Shown here one piece after another: positions 22,284-35,177 of a stretch of 64,000 nucleotides of DNA; position 1 is the stretch's first letter; each line of letters opens with the position of its first letter. This stretch comes from Leptodontidium sp. MPI-SDFR-AT-0119 (lineage: Eukaryota > Ascomycota > Leotiomycetes > Helotiales > Leptodontidiaceae). The notes below the pieces were generated by a model. That model had not been told where the DNA came from. It worked only from the letters and a program-made list of their open reading frames with translations, and made no database searches. The stretch spans positions 1,302,001-1,366,000 of the forward strand of contig JAHLEZ010000005.1 in the NCBI GenBank assembly GCA_020726505.1. The letters run 5' to 3'. A program made the position numbers and the translations under genes.

Positions 22284-23760
22284 CTAGATAGCTTGGTACT
22301 GGTAGGCCAATGGAGAAAGACCTGTTGTTCTCCGTGCCTGCAAATCAAGTCATGAAGACAAGCATTACGTCAGCGACAGAAATCAAAAGAGTGGGAAGGG
22401 AAGAACGTCAAATTTCAATGAGTGACGTGTGGGTAGATGGAATAAACATCAGAACACTGAGTCAAGGTCTTAAAATTATACTGCCCGCTCGCTTAGGTGC
22501 ATGTGTTTTCACCGCCCACATGAAAGCCACGAAGGCCATGTGATTCGGAAGCTAAATAAGATCTCGGGTCGGGATTGCGCAACCCAACCCCCCCTTTTTG
22601 TCATTGGCCAATGAGGACGCCGAGTTGCTTTGAATTGAAATGAGCCGCTTGAGGCGACTTTTGTTTACATCGATCAATTTACTTCTAGTATTTATTTCAT
22701 AGTCGAGTCACAGTTATGGAGTCACAGTCTCATAATCAAGGCAAAGAATATGTTTTTGATGTCCATTTCCCTCAAAAGATAGGAGAAAGCTCTAGTTACA
22801 AGTTGTGTGTTCCCATCGTCCGCAATCATTCCTCCAAAGAAGAAAGGAACCACAGTCCGTCAAGTCTCTCACGCTTGTGTTGACAACCAGAAGCCAGATT
22901 TCATCCACCTGCAGAGGAAAGAGGAACTAATAACATTGGTAATGTATCACAGGCACACGCACCACACCTACCAGCTCAAGTAAGATACCAAGAGTATGGG
23001 ATCAGGTAGAGGCGTGGTAGGGCAGGTGGTGACCACTTCGTGAGATGACTTTCCGTGCCATCAAAATAAAACGCGATATCAGGAAACCAGTGTGTAATTT
23101 TTTTTTCATTCAAGGGAAGGGGGCAAGGTACAAATTTGCACCAGGTGTTTTGATCCAACCAAAAGCTCTCGTCGATTGAGAGACAGGATTAGGAAGGGAA
23201 AACAACCTGGGCAGGGGAAGAAGAGAATGAGCAGGAAATGTGCGAACACAAAATTGTCTGCTCATGAAGTATTGAAGTGAAGTAACCCATTTGCATGCCG
23301 GGGAAACAAGAAGAAAACCACCTGGAGAAATGGATAGAAGGAAAATCGCGTGTCGGACCAAAGAAAAGTTTCAGAATAATAAAGGTCTATGTCATCCGCC
23401 CCACCCAGGTACAGGTACAAATCGAGCTTGCGCAATCACTCGTATTGTACCGTGCGCTGAGGAAATTTGTCGTTTCGAGTCGTGCCGAGATCTTTTGTGA
23501 TCGAGGGAGCTGGTGTTGTACAGGTGACAGCTGGAAACGGGTCAAACGCCGGCATGATGCATGTGATGTTGATGTTGGAATGCTAGTGTAACAACAAAGG
23601 GCCGTAAAATTCGTAGTGGAAAACAGTCGTGAATTAGCAGATCATCCAAGTGATACCCAAGGGCATAATGAATGATTTGCATAGATCCAACGACTCGAAA
23701 AGATCATTCCTCGTACCGTTACAAGCGTAAGGATCATATCGTCATTACGGGATGTTGAAG
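22284..23760. other. Intergenic region between Tad3 and the Pumilio gene
   Basis: This 1.5-kb stretch includes the Tad3 promoter at its left and the likely long 3' untranslated region of the Pumilio gene at its right. I see no coding motif. A T-run lies at 23099-23107. Confidence 0.55.
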
Positions 23761-26700
23761 TTACAACCAGTTGCCGTTGCCGTTGCCGGACTGGGCAGCA
23801 CCACCTCTACCATAAGAGTAGGGGAATGGTTGTTGCTGAGCTTGACCGGAGACGAGCTGCTCACTGGAAGGAAAGACGCCGCCTGGCTGAGGAGCAGGAC
23901 GGGTTGATCCAACGCCATTGGCAGCGATAGCAGCTGGGACATAGCCGTTCGAATAACCTCCAGAAGTAGGAGCAATGTAACCGGCCGCGGAAGCATTTGA
24001 TGTAGCACGCTGGTGTCTGAGTGGGGTGTGAACTGGCTCGATCTCGACTGGTGTAGCTTGACCACTCGAAGAACCGCTGCGACCCTCGTTGCCTTGGATC
24101 TTTGCCTGGATTCTACGACCATATGGGGTGGTGCGAATGGCAGGGAGGTATGGGCGAATGGCCTCAATAAGACGAGCCTTCATTGGGGGGTTGGCATAGT
24201 CCAAAGCAGTCTGAATGACGTAGTTGGCGAAGGAGTCGCGAAGGAGTCTATCCAGCTCGGATGGTTGCAGCATCTCCTCAATCAACATGTCCTTGGAAGG
24301 CTCCTGAGCGCAGCGGAGACACTTCTCGATGACATTGGAGCTGAACTTTTGCTTGGACAACTGAGGAACTCGGCCGGCGAACATAGCGACAAGAGGCTCG
24401 GTGAAGATAGGCTCATTGAGATCGAGGATGTATTGAACGACGTAGTTTCCGAACGGATCCTGGACCAGAACATAGGCGTTATCGGAGATCTGGCGAATCA
24501 ACCAAGCCTTCTGATCACCGGAAGCATGATCGATGCAGCGCTGGAGAACACAGCAGCCATGGCGGTGGGTTCCCACATCGACACAGTGGGTTCCAACAGC
24601 GTCAAAGATGAATTGAGCATCCGCCGAGGAAAGCTTGTTAAGGCACTTCTGGATGACATGGTTGCCGTTCAAGTCTTGAATCAGTTCGACGACGCGGTAT
24701 CGAAGGGCTCTGATGATGGTTTGGATTTGGCCAGGGGTGGAGATGAATTCAATCATCTTTTGGAGGGCCCGAGTTCCGTGCTGGTTGAGTGCAATGCGGA
24801 CGAGCTCACTGGCGGCATTCTCAATGAGAACAGTGCGCTCCTCATCATTGCAGTACTCGAGGAGCTTCTGGCAGAGGTAGTTTCCAAAGGGATCGGTCAT
24901 CAACTCAATGACGTGTTGGTTGGTCTCAAGCCAAATCATGTGAACCTGGTCTGGGTTGCGGTCCTCAAGCTTCTTCTGTAGGTATCGGCAGCCGTGTTGA
25001 TCCTTGCACAAGGCGTAGATCTCTCCACCAAGCTGTTCAAGAGACATGTTGGCGAACCTGTTCATGGCTGTAGAGTGTTAGCAGGTTTCAAATGATGCTG
25101 ATAAGAGCTAGTCTGAGATGGGGAGAAATATCTATAATTAACAATGAGGCAGTGGAATGTTCAATGCCAAAACTTTGATATGAAGAGTCTTCACGTGGAA
25201 ATTCAATTGTTGGCATAGCTTGATGAACATTGTTCAAAGTGAATGTCACAATGAATGTTCGAAATAGAAACCACCTCAAAATAGACCAAGATTGTCGAAG
25301 TAAAAGGGAGGGTAGATGGGGAATATGATTTGAGGGAAATATTAAGAGAAGATTTGTAGCAGGGAAACGTACCTTCGCCATCATTCTGGCGGCGTTGCTG
25401 AATGACACGAGCTTGACTGTCCCGAGGAGCAGCCTGTGGATAGATTGGAGGAGGGGCATATTGGTGAGGAGCGTACGGGTTGTTTGCAGAGTAGAGTGGT
25501 TGAGCAACGCTCATGTTCTGCATTCCCATCATCATTTGCTGCATGCCGTAGTTGTTGTAGTAACCACCAACGGGGTATGCCTGCTGAGCACTGGGGGAAG
25601 CCATGGCAGGTTGCAATGGCGGTTGAGATGTAGCTTGAGAGAGCGACGGACCAAAGGGAGGAGCGCTGGCGTGGAGTGCAGATTGGATCGACTGGTAGCC
25701 ACCGTTCTGAGCCTCGCGAAGTGTAGTACTCTCAGCTGAAGTCATCTCACGACTGAGTCTGTTGTTCATAGCATTCAGCGGAATACGACCCAGGCTTGCG
25801 TTGTGATTGTGAAGGTGTTGTTGGGCGTGGGAGTTGGGGGTGGTGTTGGCTGAAGGAACTCCGTTTGTTGTCGATCTCATGGTGGGGACATCGTTAGCCG
25901 AGTAGGAGGACTGCAGCTTAGGCGGTGTGGCTTGATGCTTTGGAGGAGAGGAAACCTGAGCAGACTCTTGAGCACCACCATCATAGTAGGACTTGAGATC
26001 TAAAGAGTGTCTGTATGAGGGTCGAGTGCTGAGAGGTGAATCGGGACCGTTGGTATTGGAAGATGAGGAACCGTTGGCTTGCGAGAGACCCTGGCTTTGG
26101 GAGTTGTTGGAAGGAAGGCTCTGCTGGGATTGAGAAGGGCGGTGTCTTGAGATCGCACCCCAGCCGTTGGTATCAGGACCAGGGGATTGGGACAGAGCTA
26201 GGTCAAGAGCAGCGGACGAGGCGGAGAGCTGCATCTCTGAGTCAGCAAACAGAATCTTGAAAGAATCTGACGAACATACTAAGCCGGGATATTCATCTCG
26301 ACGCACCAGAATTGGGAACTTGTTCTCAGCGCCATTCATGTCCAGATATTGGTTGACATCAGGAGATGGAGCACCCTCATCTTCGCCGAACAGGAAGCGG
26401 GCAGTGTTAGTCTGGTCGAGGGAGAGCATTTCGTGCATACCGTTGCGAGACTTGGTGACTGGCATGGAGTATCTGTTGAGGCTATGAGGTGGTCAGTGAC
26501 AAGTAGCTTGACAGAGCTAAAGGTGATATGAGATTGAGGTAGTAGTTGAATGTGAGGATGCAATGATTGCTCGAGGGCAAATAGATGCGGCTGTTGTACA
26601 GGCTCAGCTGCAAGAATGCAAGCTTTGCAAGATAACAATTGAGCTGAGTGGTTTGAGGTTGAAGGAGGTTAGAGGAGGTTAAAGATCAGGAAGAGGAAGA

Positions 26701-28165
26701 GGCTCAGTTGGGTTGTTGATATAGGAAAGTTAGGCTCTCGCTAAGCAAGATCGAGGGGGGTTTTCAAACAAAGAAGGAACGTCAGCGATTGATATTGTTG
26801 GCCTGATAATTCAACTCCCAGAAGAGGCAATTGGGTGAATCAGAGTTGCTATCGATCAATTGAACGTTCCTCTAGTGTTGAAAGTGCTCAATCTCAGGTT
26901 TGGGGGGTATTCTCGTGATTTAGGCCATCAAAACAATGAGGGTTAGGTTGGCGAGGCGCGAGTGGCTCAAGGTGCAACATTTGAGAAGACGCCACTGGGA
27001 TCTCTCAAATGATCTGCAATACACCAAAGCTGAATCTCACTTTACGGCGCTCTCAAAATAGCAAGGTATGCAATCAAACCCCCGAAAAGAAATTTGAAGA
27101 CTTACGCATTGGTCGATCTGTGGCTTGTAGGGTCTTGTCGAACAGCCTCTTCCTTCTCGTCCTCATCACTGTTGCGTCGAGAGCCTGGAACAGACTTCGA
27201 AGGGAGCTTGTCATCCATCATGAGTCTTGATTGCATGATGCCGCCTTGAGGGGATGTGAGTTGTGAGCCCGATCGACCTGGTCTGTTGTAGATTCCTGGT
27301 GGTGATTGGAGACTTGAAGTTGAGTATCGATTCGGTCGAGAAAAAACCGTTGGAAATCCAGAGGTGGATTCGCGGTATTCGGGAGGGGTTGTTGGCTCGG
27401 ACTGGTGGCCTGCGTTCGAATTGCTACCACGTCCAAGGTCCTCTTGCATCTGTGCAAGTTCTTGTTCTTCACGTCGTTGCTGCAAGTCCAGCAATTGCAT
27501 TTCAGCCTCAAATCGGCGTTTCTGCTCGCGCAGTCTTTCGTATTCGAGTTTCTTTTTCTCTAGCTATGGGTTGTGTAAGCCAAAGTTGGCAAGAGGATTG
27601 GGGGAACTGCAAGGCAGTCGAAAATAGCAGGCAATTGCCTGTATGGGGGAATGAGAGAACGTAGTTAAGTCTTCGGATTCTTCGTAGTCGAAGGGGAGGC
27701 AGGTAGAAGGAGGGATGGAAGGGCTTACAAGTTGAACTTTATGGTAAGTCTGTCATTTACGAATTAGCTGAGGCTCTCCGAGATGCTATTGTGTTCAACA
27801 AGCTATTGTGCGATTGACTTGGGATTCCCAAATTCAAAAGCGACAGGTTGATTGTTGGGCTCAATAGCGAGGGAATAATTGTGGCTGGGACAATAGCTTA
27901 CAGATGGCCCATAATCTTGTGAATCCTGACCGCCGCGCTGGGTGGTAATTGAAGCAATTGTTGGTACACGACCGGAGTCAGTTGTGAATCTCCGCATCAA
28001 TCCTCCTCTCCCATCCTGTGTGTGCAGTGGCTGTGGTAGTCTGGTGCTATTGCCATTTCGTGGAGGAGACACGAGCCCAAGAAGGGATGAATCGTTCCGC
28101 GCAGACTGCTGGCTGCGGTAGCGCAGTTCGTCCATTCGATCGCTGGTACTGTTGGAATAAGCCAT
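23761..28165 (-). CDS. Pumilio (PUF) family RNA-binding protein
   Basis: PUF proteins bind UGUA-containing 3' untranslated regions and repress or destabilise mRNAs in the cytoplasm. Six exons join in frame: 28165-27902, 27749-27729 (21 nt), 27563-27106, 26481-26280, 26234-25373 and 25067-23761, giving 1037 aa. Eight PUF repeats begin near residue 610. The base-reading triplets include NYxxQ in repeats 2, 6 and 8, NHxxQ in repeat 4, CCxxQ in repeat 5 and SNxxE in repeat 7. By the known code, repeats 8-5 read U-G-U-A. The N-terminal 600 residues are Ser/Gln/Asn-rich with a coiled coil (EKKKLEYERLREQKRRFEAE) just after the microexon. The tail is Gly/Asn-rich. The third intron is long (624 nt). 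Assignment to a Puf3/Puf4/Mpt5 subgroup is left open. The start is the ATG at 28165, before Ser/Asn-rich sequence. Confidence 0.9.
27729..27749 (-). other. 21-nt microexon of the Pumilio gene
   Basis: The bases between an acceptor GACAG and a donor GTAAGC encode seven residues, TYHKVQL. They join in phase 0 to the coiled-coil exon and supply its first heptad. The flanking introns are 152 and 165 nt. Confidence 0.7.
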
Positions 28166-28643
28166 ACTGGCGAGGTATAACACTATTCAGTCAACATTCA
28201 TTCGAGTCTCAAAGAACAGAAGACGCGCTGTGCGAGGAGTCTTCAAGGTGGGCGGGGTGTCTCTGCGGTGAGCGAGCGAGCGAGCGATCCAAGTGGATCT
28301 CGGCCACCGCCTGCCTGCGTGCCTGCCTGCCAGCAGACACAGACCCAATGTGTCGCAGCACCGAGAGAGAGGACTTGGACTTGGGACTTGAGGGGGGAAT
28401 TACCTGAAATAATATAATATGCAGAAGGGAGCGTGTGCGTGCGTCCTCCAAGGACGCAGGCGCTGAAAGCGAGATAGAATGCAGCAATAGGAATAGGGTT
28501 GGAGGTTGGAGTGGACAATTCTCTCGAGGACGAAGGAGAGGACGTTCGGTCTGCCCCAATTCCCTGCACCGCTAGTTGCAGTCGTGGTCTAGCGGCAAAG
28601 GAGGGAAGGCAAGTCGGTGCAGGAACCCTGCCTTGTCTGGGCT

Positions 28644-28685
28644 GTCCTGTCCTGTCCTGTCCTGTCCTGTCTGTCCTGTCTGTTC
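28644..28685. repeat. (CTGTC)n microsatellite
   Basis: Tandem TCCTG/CTGTC units with small interruptions lie about 0.5 kb upstream of the Pumilio start codon. Confidence 0.85.
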
Positions 28686-28879
28686 CTCTGTCCGGTCTGG
28701 TCTGGTCCAGTTCGTGCTTCTCAGGGCGGGTCTAGTACTGCATCGGCGCGCCAACAGAGGATAGGAGAGGATGAAGCGAGCACGGCTAGAAATACATTCT
28801 TATTTTACAAACAACCAGCAATGGCAGAGGTGGAGGTGGAGGTGGAGGCGAGGCGGAGCGGAGGATGAGAGAGAGGCGA

Positions 28880-28985
28880 GCGGTGGGCGTGAGGGTGGAA
28901 AGAAGAGAAAGAAAGGGAGAGAGAGAGGGAGAGAGGGAAAGGAGGGAGTAAGAGAGAGTCGAGTCGAGTCGAGACGAAGGAGGCG
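28880..28985. repeat. Purine-rich (GA)-biased tract
   Basis: About 100 bases on the plus strand consist almost entirely of G and A, including GAGAGAGAGGGAGAGAGGG and repeated GAGTC units. Confidence 0.8.
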
Positions 28986-29116
28986 GGAAGGGAAGGGGGA
29001 AGCTTGAGGGTTGACGGTTGATGGTTGAGGGTGGTTGTCCGCCGCCAGCCCAGCCAGTAGGAGTCGGTCAATCAGTTCCAGCAATAAGTTATCCGTCCGT
29101 CAACTGGACTTCTACA

Positions 29117-29143
29117 CTGTATGTATGTATGTATGTATGTATG
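29117..29143. repeat. (GTAT)n microsatellite
   Basis: More than six tandem GTAT units. Confidence 0.9.
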
Positions 29144-29333
29144 CAGGGCATGCAATGCAGGTAGCCAGGTAGCCAGGCAGCCAGGCAAAGCAGTTCGGGG
29201 AAGCCAGCACGCAGCACGCAGCACGCAAGTACCCAGCGGGAGTTGGGCTGTTGGAACTATCAATTGGGCGTGGACGTGCTCATGCCCTATCCATCCATGG
29301 CTACGAGGACCAGCACAGCACATCAATCACATT

Positions 29334-29358
29334 GCATCACATCACATCACATCACATC
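29334..29358. repeat. (CATCA)n microsatellite
   Basis: About five CATCA units in tandem. Confidence 0.85.
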
Positions 29359-29450
29359 CAGACCAGACAAGCAGACAAGCACAACTCGGTTCAGCACAGA
29401 GCAAGCCGGCAAGTGTGCAGTTCGTCAGAAAGGAGCCTCTACCCAGTCAC

Positions 29451-29474
29451 TCAGTCAGTCAGTCAGTCAGTCGC
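29451..29474. repeat. (AGTC)n microsatellite
   Basis: About six AGTC units in tandem. Confidence 0.85.
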
Positions 29475-31087
29475 TTCACTCACTCTCGCCCCTCTCCTCT
29501 CCTGTCCATGCAAACAAATAATGGGCCAAAATCTATTTAACCGGCTAGGGCGCTGCACACAAAAAACTACAACTGCCTCTCGCAACGGCCTTGCCTTGCT
29601 CAAGTCTCCTTCTTCTCCCAGACCCCACTACTAGGGCTAGATGTCCATCAGTTATGGCGGCTGGACGTTCAAGTTCGGCGCCTTAAAAGACCCTGAACTG
29701 GCTACCGCAGAGCTGTGGGACTGCTGCACCTCGGTAGCGAGAGCCCCTATTGGCCGTTCCTCACCGTCTCTTCCCCATACAAATCGTGAGGCGACTCAGG
29801 CGGCATTGGCCAGCAGAGCAAGAGCAGAGGAGACCAGGCCTATAAGATATCTGAAAAAACGACTCCTCACTTTGCGTGGCAGGAGAGGGAGCCCAGGGCA
29901 AGCGAGATGGTCTGGTCGAGTCTTCTTCGGATGGCAGCGAGGGGATATCGTGCTCGGCCTTCTGAAACTTGGGGTTGCCAGTCCTCTCCCTCATAGGCGT
30001 GACGTGACGACGACTGTCTCAAAGGAATAGATACTGTAGGTAAGAGTCCGGGTTATCAAATCACTGCCATATCTTGCCTGGCCGATGATAATTATCCTCC
30101 CTTCCGCCAGCGTGTTTATGGATATCATAATCACAGTGGCAAGAGGCGAAGCCCGTCAGCATCGGGCAATCTGGACAGACACGGATCCCCAGAGTTAGAA
30201 GTTTCCTTCACGTTCTAGACGCACATGAGCCATTCTGACAGGCCAGGGGTTGCTTGGTGACAGAAGTTCTAGCTTTCGATATCTCGCCATTTTCGAGTCT
30301 TATTTCACCGAGATTCAATTAGCATTGAAAGCAAGGAGTGACAAGGCTCACAGATATTCAAAACTGCTACAACATTTTACAGCTCCTCAATCAATCCAAA
30401 TGCTGTACTTGAGCAATAGCCGCAATGGGTATCTATTGCACCCTCGGTCTAACCGCCTTGGGACATTGTAGGTAGCCAAGTAGACGAGGGGCTACTTGCA
30501 ATATCGTACCAGAAAGCTAGAGAATAAAGCATCGAGACAAAGTTCCATCATCTCAACTTTTGCGACTGAACCCTATTTTCTGCTGGCACCTTGGGGTATC
30601 CCAAGCCCACGGTACCTGACTCTTGGATAAATATGCCGGCTCTTCTGACCTGTTCAGGGGCTTCACTAAGTAACCCAAGCGGTTTCGCTATGCGCCACGA
30701 GAAAAATTCCCCCGGCCTCAACAGGAATTGAATCGTGCATTTGCAGAGCCTTCCGCGAATCACAATCCTCTAGTTGGGGGCTGGAGACCTAACCTTTGTA
30801 AAGCCCCATATCGACCTACTCGATCGAGTAAACAGCGGTGAGAGTTCAAGTTTTATCGCATCGCCTGGCCTCGCCCCCTGAATCACTCAATCAATCGATA
30901 GCTAGCCGAGCCTCGGAGGCGATTTGATTGATTGTCGGCGTCGGGTCGGAACCAGAAATTAATCCGCACGCCGGGCCCAGCCTCGACCGAAGATTAGAGC
31001 TTTGGTGGGGTCGACGAAGCACTTCAACTTTTTTATCAGCCTCAGTCATTTGCTCATGAACCTCACCCCCACCACAACAGAACAGCT

Positions 31088-34000
31088 ATGCCGCCAAAGA
31101 AAAGCAAAGCGGTGGCTGGGCCTGTTGCGGCTTCAGCTGCAAAGACAGGTGCTTCCAAGAAGGTAGGGTGATTGATATACAAAAACGAACTGGAAACTAA
31201 TTCGAGTCACAGGCGGCTGCTGATCCTCCCCCTCCATCCGACCCCCAAGAAGAATCCAGCACAGCTCCAGTGAAGCGCAAGCGCACAGTTGCGAAGGCGA
31301 AGGTCGAGGAGGAACCCCGAATCAAAGGACCAGACGATGTAAATAAAAGATTGGAAGACAAATTGGACGCGTTGTTAATATTTCCCAGGGCTTTGCTGCC
31401 ATGCTCGAGCCGTTCTATGCGAACAAGAAGTTGACGGATCCCATAGACACAGCTAAGGTACCGCATGCGACATGATTATCTCTGGCATATCTAACTCTCT
31501 GTAGGACAAATGGAACCTTCTGCCAGCTTTCCTCAAGGTCAAAGGCTTGGTCAAGCAACATATCGACTCATTCAACTTCTTCATCGAACACGAAATCAAG
31601 GACATTGTGAAGGCAAATAAGAGAATCACCAGTGATGTTGATCAGCACTTCTGGCTTGAGTTAGTTCTTCCGCAATAGTTCAGGGAGCCCTTCTGACTTT
31701 GGTTAGATACACAGATGTCTATATTGGAGAGCCAGACCGCATGGAATTCGATGACCGACAAGCTTCCAACGACATTACACCCAACGAGTGCCGACTGCGA
31801 GACTTGACATACGCTGCACCTATCCGAGTAAATGTGAAATACGTCAGAGGAAAGCAGGTCATTACCAGAGCAGATATTGCTATTGGACGGTTACCCATAA
31901 TGCTTCGAAGCTCAAAATGTCGACTTTCAGGGAAGAATGATGGAGAAATGGCGCGTATGAATGAGTGTGCTCTAGACCCAGGTGGATATTTCATTGTCAA
32001 TGGCACAGAGAAGGTCATTCTTGTCCAAGAACAGTTGAGCAAAAACAGAGTGATTGTGGAAACCGACCTAAAGAAGAACATTGTCTCTGCTTCTGTTACC
32101 AGGTAAACTCGAATCTCTATTCTGTTCTAGAAAATGCTAACAGATTCAGCTCCACCCATGAACGAAAATCGAAGAGTTACGTTTTACTCAAGAAAGAACG
32201 AATCTACCTCCAGCACAACATTCTCACAGAAGCCATACCAATTGTGATTGCACTAAAAGCATTGGGCATACAATCGGACCACGAAATGTTACTCTTGGTG
32301 GCTGGTACAGATAGCACCTATCAGGATGACTTCGCTGTCAATTTTGAAGATTGCACGAAGCTAGGGGTATTTTCGCAGCACCAAGCTCTCGAGTGGATTG
32401 GAGCCCGAGTCAAGATGGGTGCTAGGGGTAAAACCGCAGGTGCTCCTCAACGTCGAAATCCAATTGGAGATGCTTTGGAAGCTTTGGCGAATATCATCAT
32501 CACCCATGTGCCTGTCCACGGATTGGATTTCCGACCAAAGGCTCTCTACATTTGCTTCATGGTTCGCCGTGTCCTTATGGCCATGCATGACCCAAAGCTT
32601 GTCGATGACCGAGATTACGTGGGAAACAAGCGTCTCGAATTGGCTGGTCAGCTCCTCTCCTTATTATTCGAGGATCTATTCAAGAAGTTCAATTCGGATC
32701 TGAAGATGAATATCGACAAAGTCTTGAAGAAGCCAAATCGGACCATGCAGTTCGACGCCTTCAACTATCTCCAGTCTCACGGAAACTCCATCACGCAGGG
32801 CATGAACCGCGCTATTTCAACAGGCAACTGGAGTGTCAAGCGATTCAAGATGGAGAGAGCTGGTGTGACCCACGTTCTCAGTAGACTGAGTTATATCAGT
32901 GCCCTGGGTATGATGACCCGCATCAGTTCTCAGTTCGAGAAGACGAGAAAAGTCAGTGGTCCTCGTGCGCTTCAACCATCTCAATTTGGAATGCTTTGCC
33001 CATCAGATACTCCGGAAGGAGAAGCCTGTGGTCTCGTGAAGAATTTGGCTCTCATGACTCATATCACAACAAACGATCTCGAGGAGCCAGTCAAGAAATT
33101 GGTATTTGTGCTCGGCGCCGAAGATATCGTCTCGATGAGTGGAAAGGAAATCTATGACGTGGGTGCATATGTCGTATTCGTCAACGGCACACCTCTTGCA
33201 CTCACCAAACAACCGAAAGCCTTCCTGAACTCCTTCAGAAAGTTCAGACGTACAGGGCGTGTTTCGGCCTTCGTCAGTATCTACATCAACCACCACACTA
33301 ATGCAGTTCACATCGCTACCGATGAGGGAAGAATTTGTCGGCCTCTCATCATTGTCGAGAATGAGAAATCCAAAGTCACCCGACGCTCTCTCAAGGCATT
33401 GCGGTCCGGAAAGATGGACTTCGACGACTTCCTCTACCAAGGATTCATAGAATACGTTGATGTCAACGAAGAGAACGATTCCGAGATCGCACTCTACGAA
33501 AATGAGATCAACGAAACGACAACACATCTCGAAATCGAGCCTTTCACGATCCTGGGTGCTGTTGCTGGTCTTATTCCGTATCCCCACCACAACCAATCCC
33601 CCCGTAATACTTATCAATGTGCAATGGGTAAGCAAGCTATCGGGGCTATTGCATATAACCAGTTCTCTCGCATTGATACCCTTCTTTACCTTATGGTCTA
33701 CCCGCAACAGCCGATGGTCAAAACTCGAACTATCGAGCTCATCCACTACGACAAACTCCCAGCTGGCCAGAACGCTACAGTGGCTGTCATGTCTTATTCC
33801 GGTTATGACATAGAAGATGCGTTAGGTATGTATTTTCATTCTTTCTTGATATTTTCTCCCATTTTGTTCTTCTGTTCTTCTGTGTTCCGCTCTTCTTTTC
33901 CATTCCTTCCCCCTCAAACCAAATGGCATGAGGAAGTCTTCCGATTGTCTCGAGATCTTCTGGAGACATGTAAAGCCGTTTTCTCAAAGGATTATCGCCC

Positions 34001-35177
34001 TTCATCCTTCCATGCTGACTTCCCTGTCTTAGTACTGAACAAATCATCCTGTGACCGAGGTTTTGGACGATGCCAGGTCTTCCGCAAAAATATGGTGCAA
34101 TTGAAGAAGTACCCAAATCGATCCGCCGATCGATTGGGTGATCCTCAGCGTGACGAAAAAGATCCGAACAAGCTCATTGCTAAGCATCGAATTTTGGGTT
34201 CTGACGGTATCGGATCTGTTGGTGAACGAATTGTCGCCGGTGAAGTCTTCATCAACAAGGAGACACCATTGAACACAATGTCTACAGGAATTGGATCTGA
34301 TTACGGAACCAATGACTACAAACCTGCACCTTCAACTTATCGCGCCTACGACTATGCGTATATCGACAAAGTCATGCTCTCTCAAAATGACCGCGACGAC
34401 ATGGTTGTCAAGGTCCAAACTCGGCAAACTCGGCGACCAGAACTAGGCGACAAATTCTCGTCTCGCCACGGTCAGAAGGGTGTAGTTGGTATCATTGTGA
34501 ACCAAGAAGACATGCCTTTTGCCGACTCGGGCGTCACTCCGGACATCATCATGAACCCTCACGGTTTCCCCTCCCGAATGACGGTGGGGAAGATGTTGGA
34601 GTTACTCTCTGGAAAGGCAGGTGTCTTGAATGGCACACTAGAATATGGTACTGCATTCGGAGGCAGTAATGTCGATGATATGGGCGACATCCTCATCAAG
34701 AACGGCTTCTCTTACTCCGGCAAAGATTTCGTAACCAGTGGCATTACTGGCGAATCCCTCCCAGCCTACATCTTCTTCGGACCAATCTACTACCAAAAAC
34801 TCAAGCACATGGTTCAAGACAAGATGCACTCTCGTTCTCGCGGTCCACGTGCGATTCTCACTCGTCAGCCAACAGAAGGTCGTTCCCGAGACGGTGGTCT
34901 ACGTTTGGGAGAGATGGAACGTGATTGTCTGATCGCCTACGGAGCTAGTCAACTGCTCCTCGAGAGACTCATGTTGAGCAGTGATGCGCACGAAGTCGAT
35001 ATCTGCGAGACATGCGGACTAATGGGATATCAAGGATGGTGCCAGACATGCAAGAGCACACGCGGCGTAACCAAGATGACGATGCCCTACGCAGCGAAGC
35101 TCTTGGTGCAGGAAATGCTGAGTATGAACGTCCTGGTGCGGTTGAAGCTCGAGGATGAGTTTCCTCATGGCAAATAG
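31088..35177 (+). CDS. RPC2: RNA polymerase III second-largest subunit (RPC2/Rpc128)
   Basis: This subunit forms half of the active centre of RNA polymerase III, which makes tRNA, 5S rRNA and U6. Seven exons join in frame: 31088-31162, 31213-31338, 31389-31457, 31505-31659, 31707-32102, 32150-33825 and 34033-35177, giving 1213 aa. Family blocks appear in order: [20 protein letters not shown] (protrusion), [19 protein letters not shown] (fork/external), [12 protein letters not shown] joined to [14 protein letters not shown] (hybrid-binding), [27 protein letters not shown], and the C-terminal zinc region CETCGLMG...CQTC. The [21 protein letters not shown] form and the absence of Pol II-specific sequences favour Pol III over Pol I or II. 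The basic 70-residue N-terminal extension is encoded by exons 1-2. The 207-nt last intron is stop-free and a multiple of three. Confidence 0.95.

Larger units (their letters stand above)
28166..31087. other. 2.9-kb non-coding region rich in simple repeats
   Basis: This region lies between the divergent Pumilio and Pol III subunit genes and holds both promoters. The Pumilio side (28.2-29.5 kb) is full of tandem short repeats and purine/pyrimidine-biased tracts. The open frame at 29641-30030 (129 codons) shows no motif. The segment 30.0-30.9 kb has ordinary composition and no recognisable gene. Confidence 0.6.

Noticed and set aside
24013..24981. 322-codon plus-strand open frame
   Set aside because: It is the antisense shadow of the Pumilio repeat exon.
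28574..28640. GTGGTCTAGCGGC string resembling a tRNA D-arm
   Set aside because: No matching anticodon arm, T-arm or acceptor stem follows.
29641..30030. Open frame of 129 codons
   Set aside because: No family resemblance and no splice partners, within repeat-rich promoter DNA.
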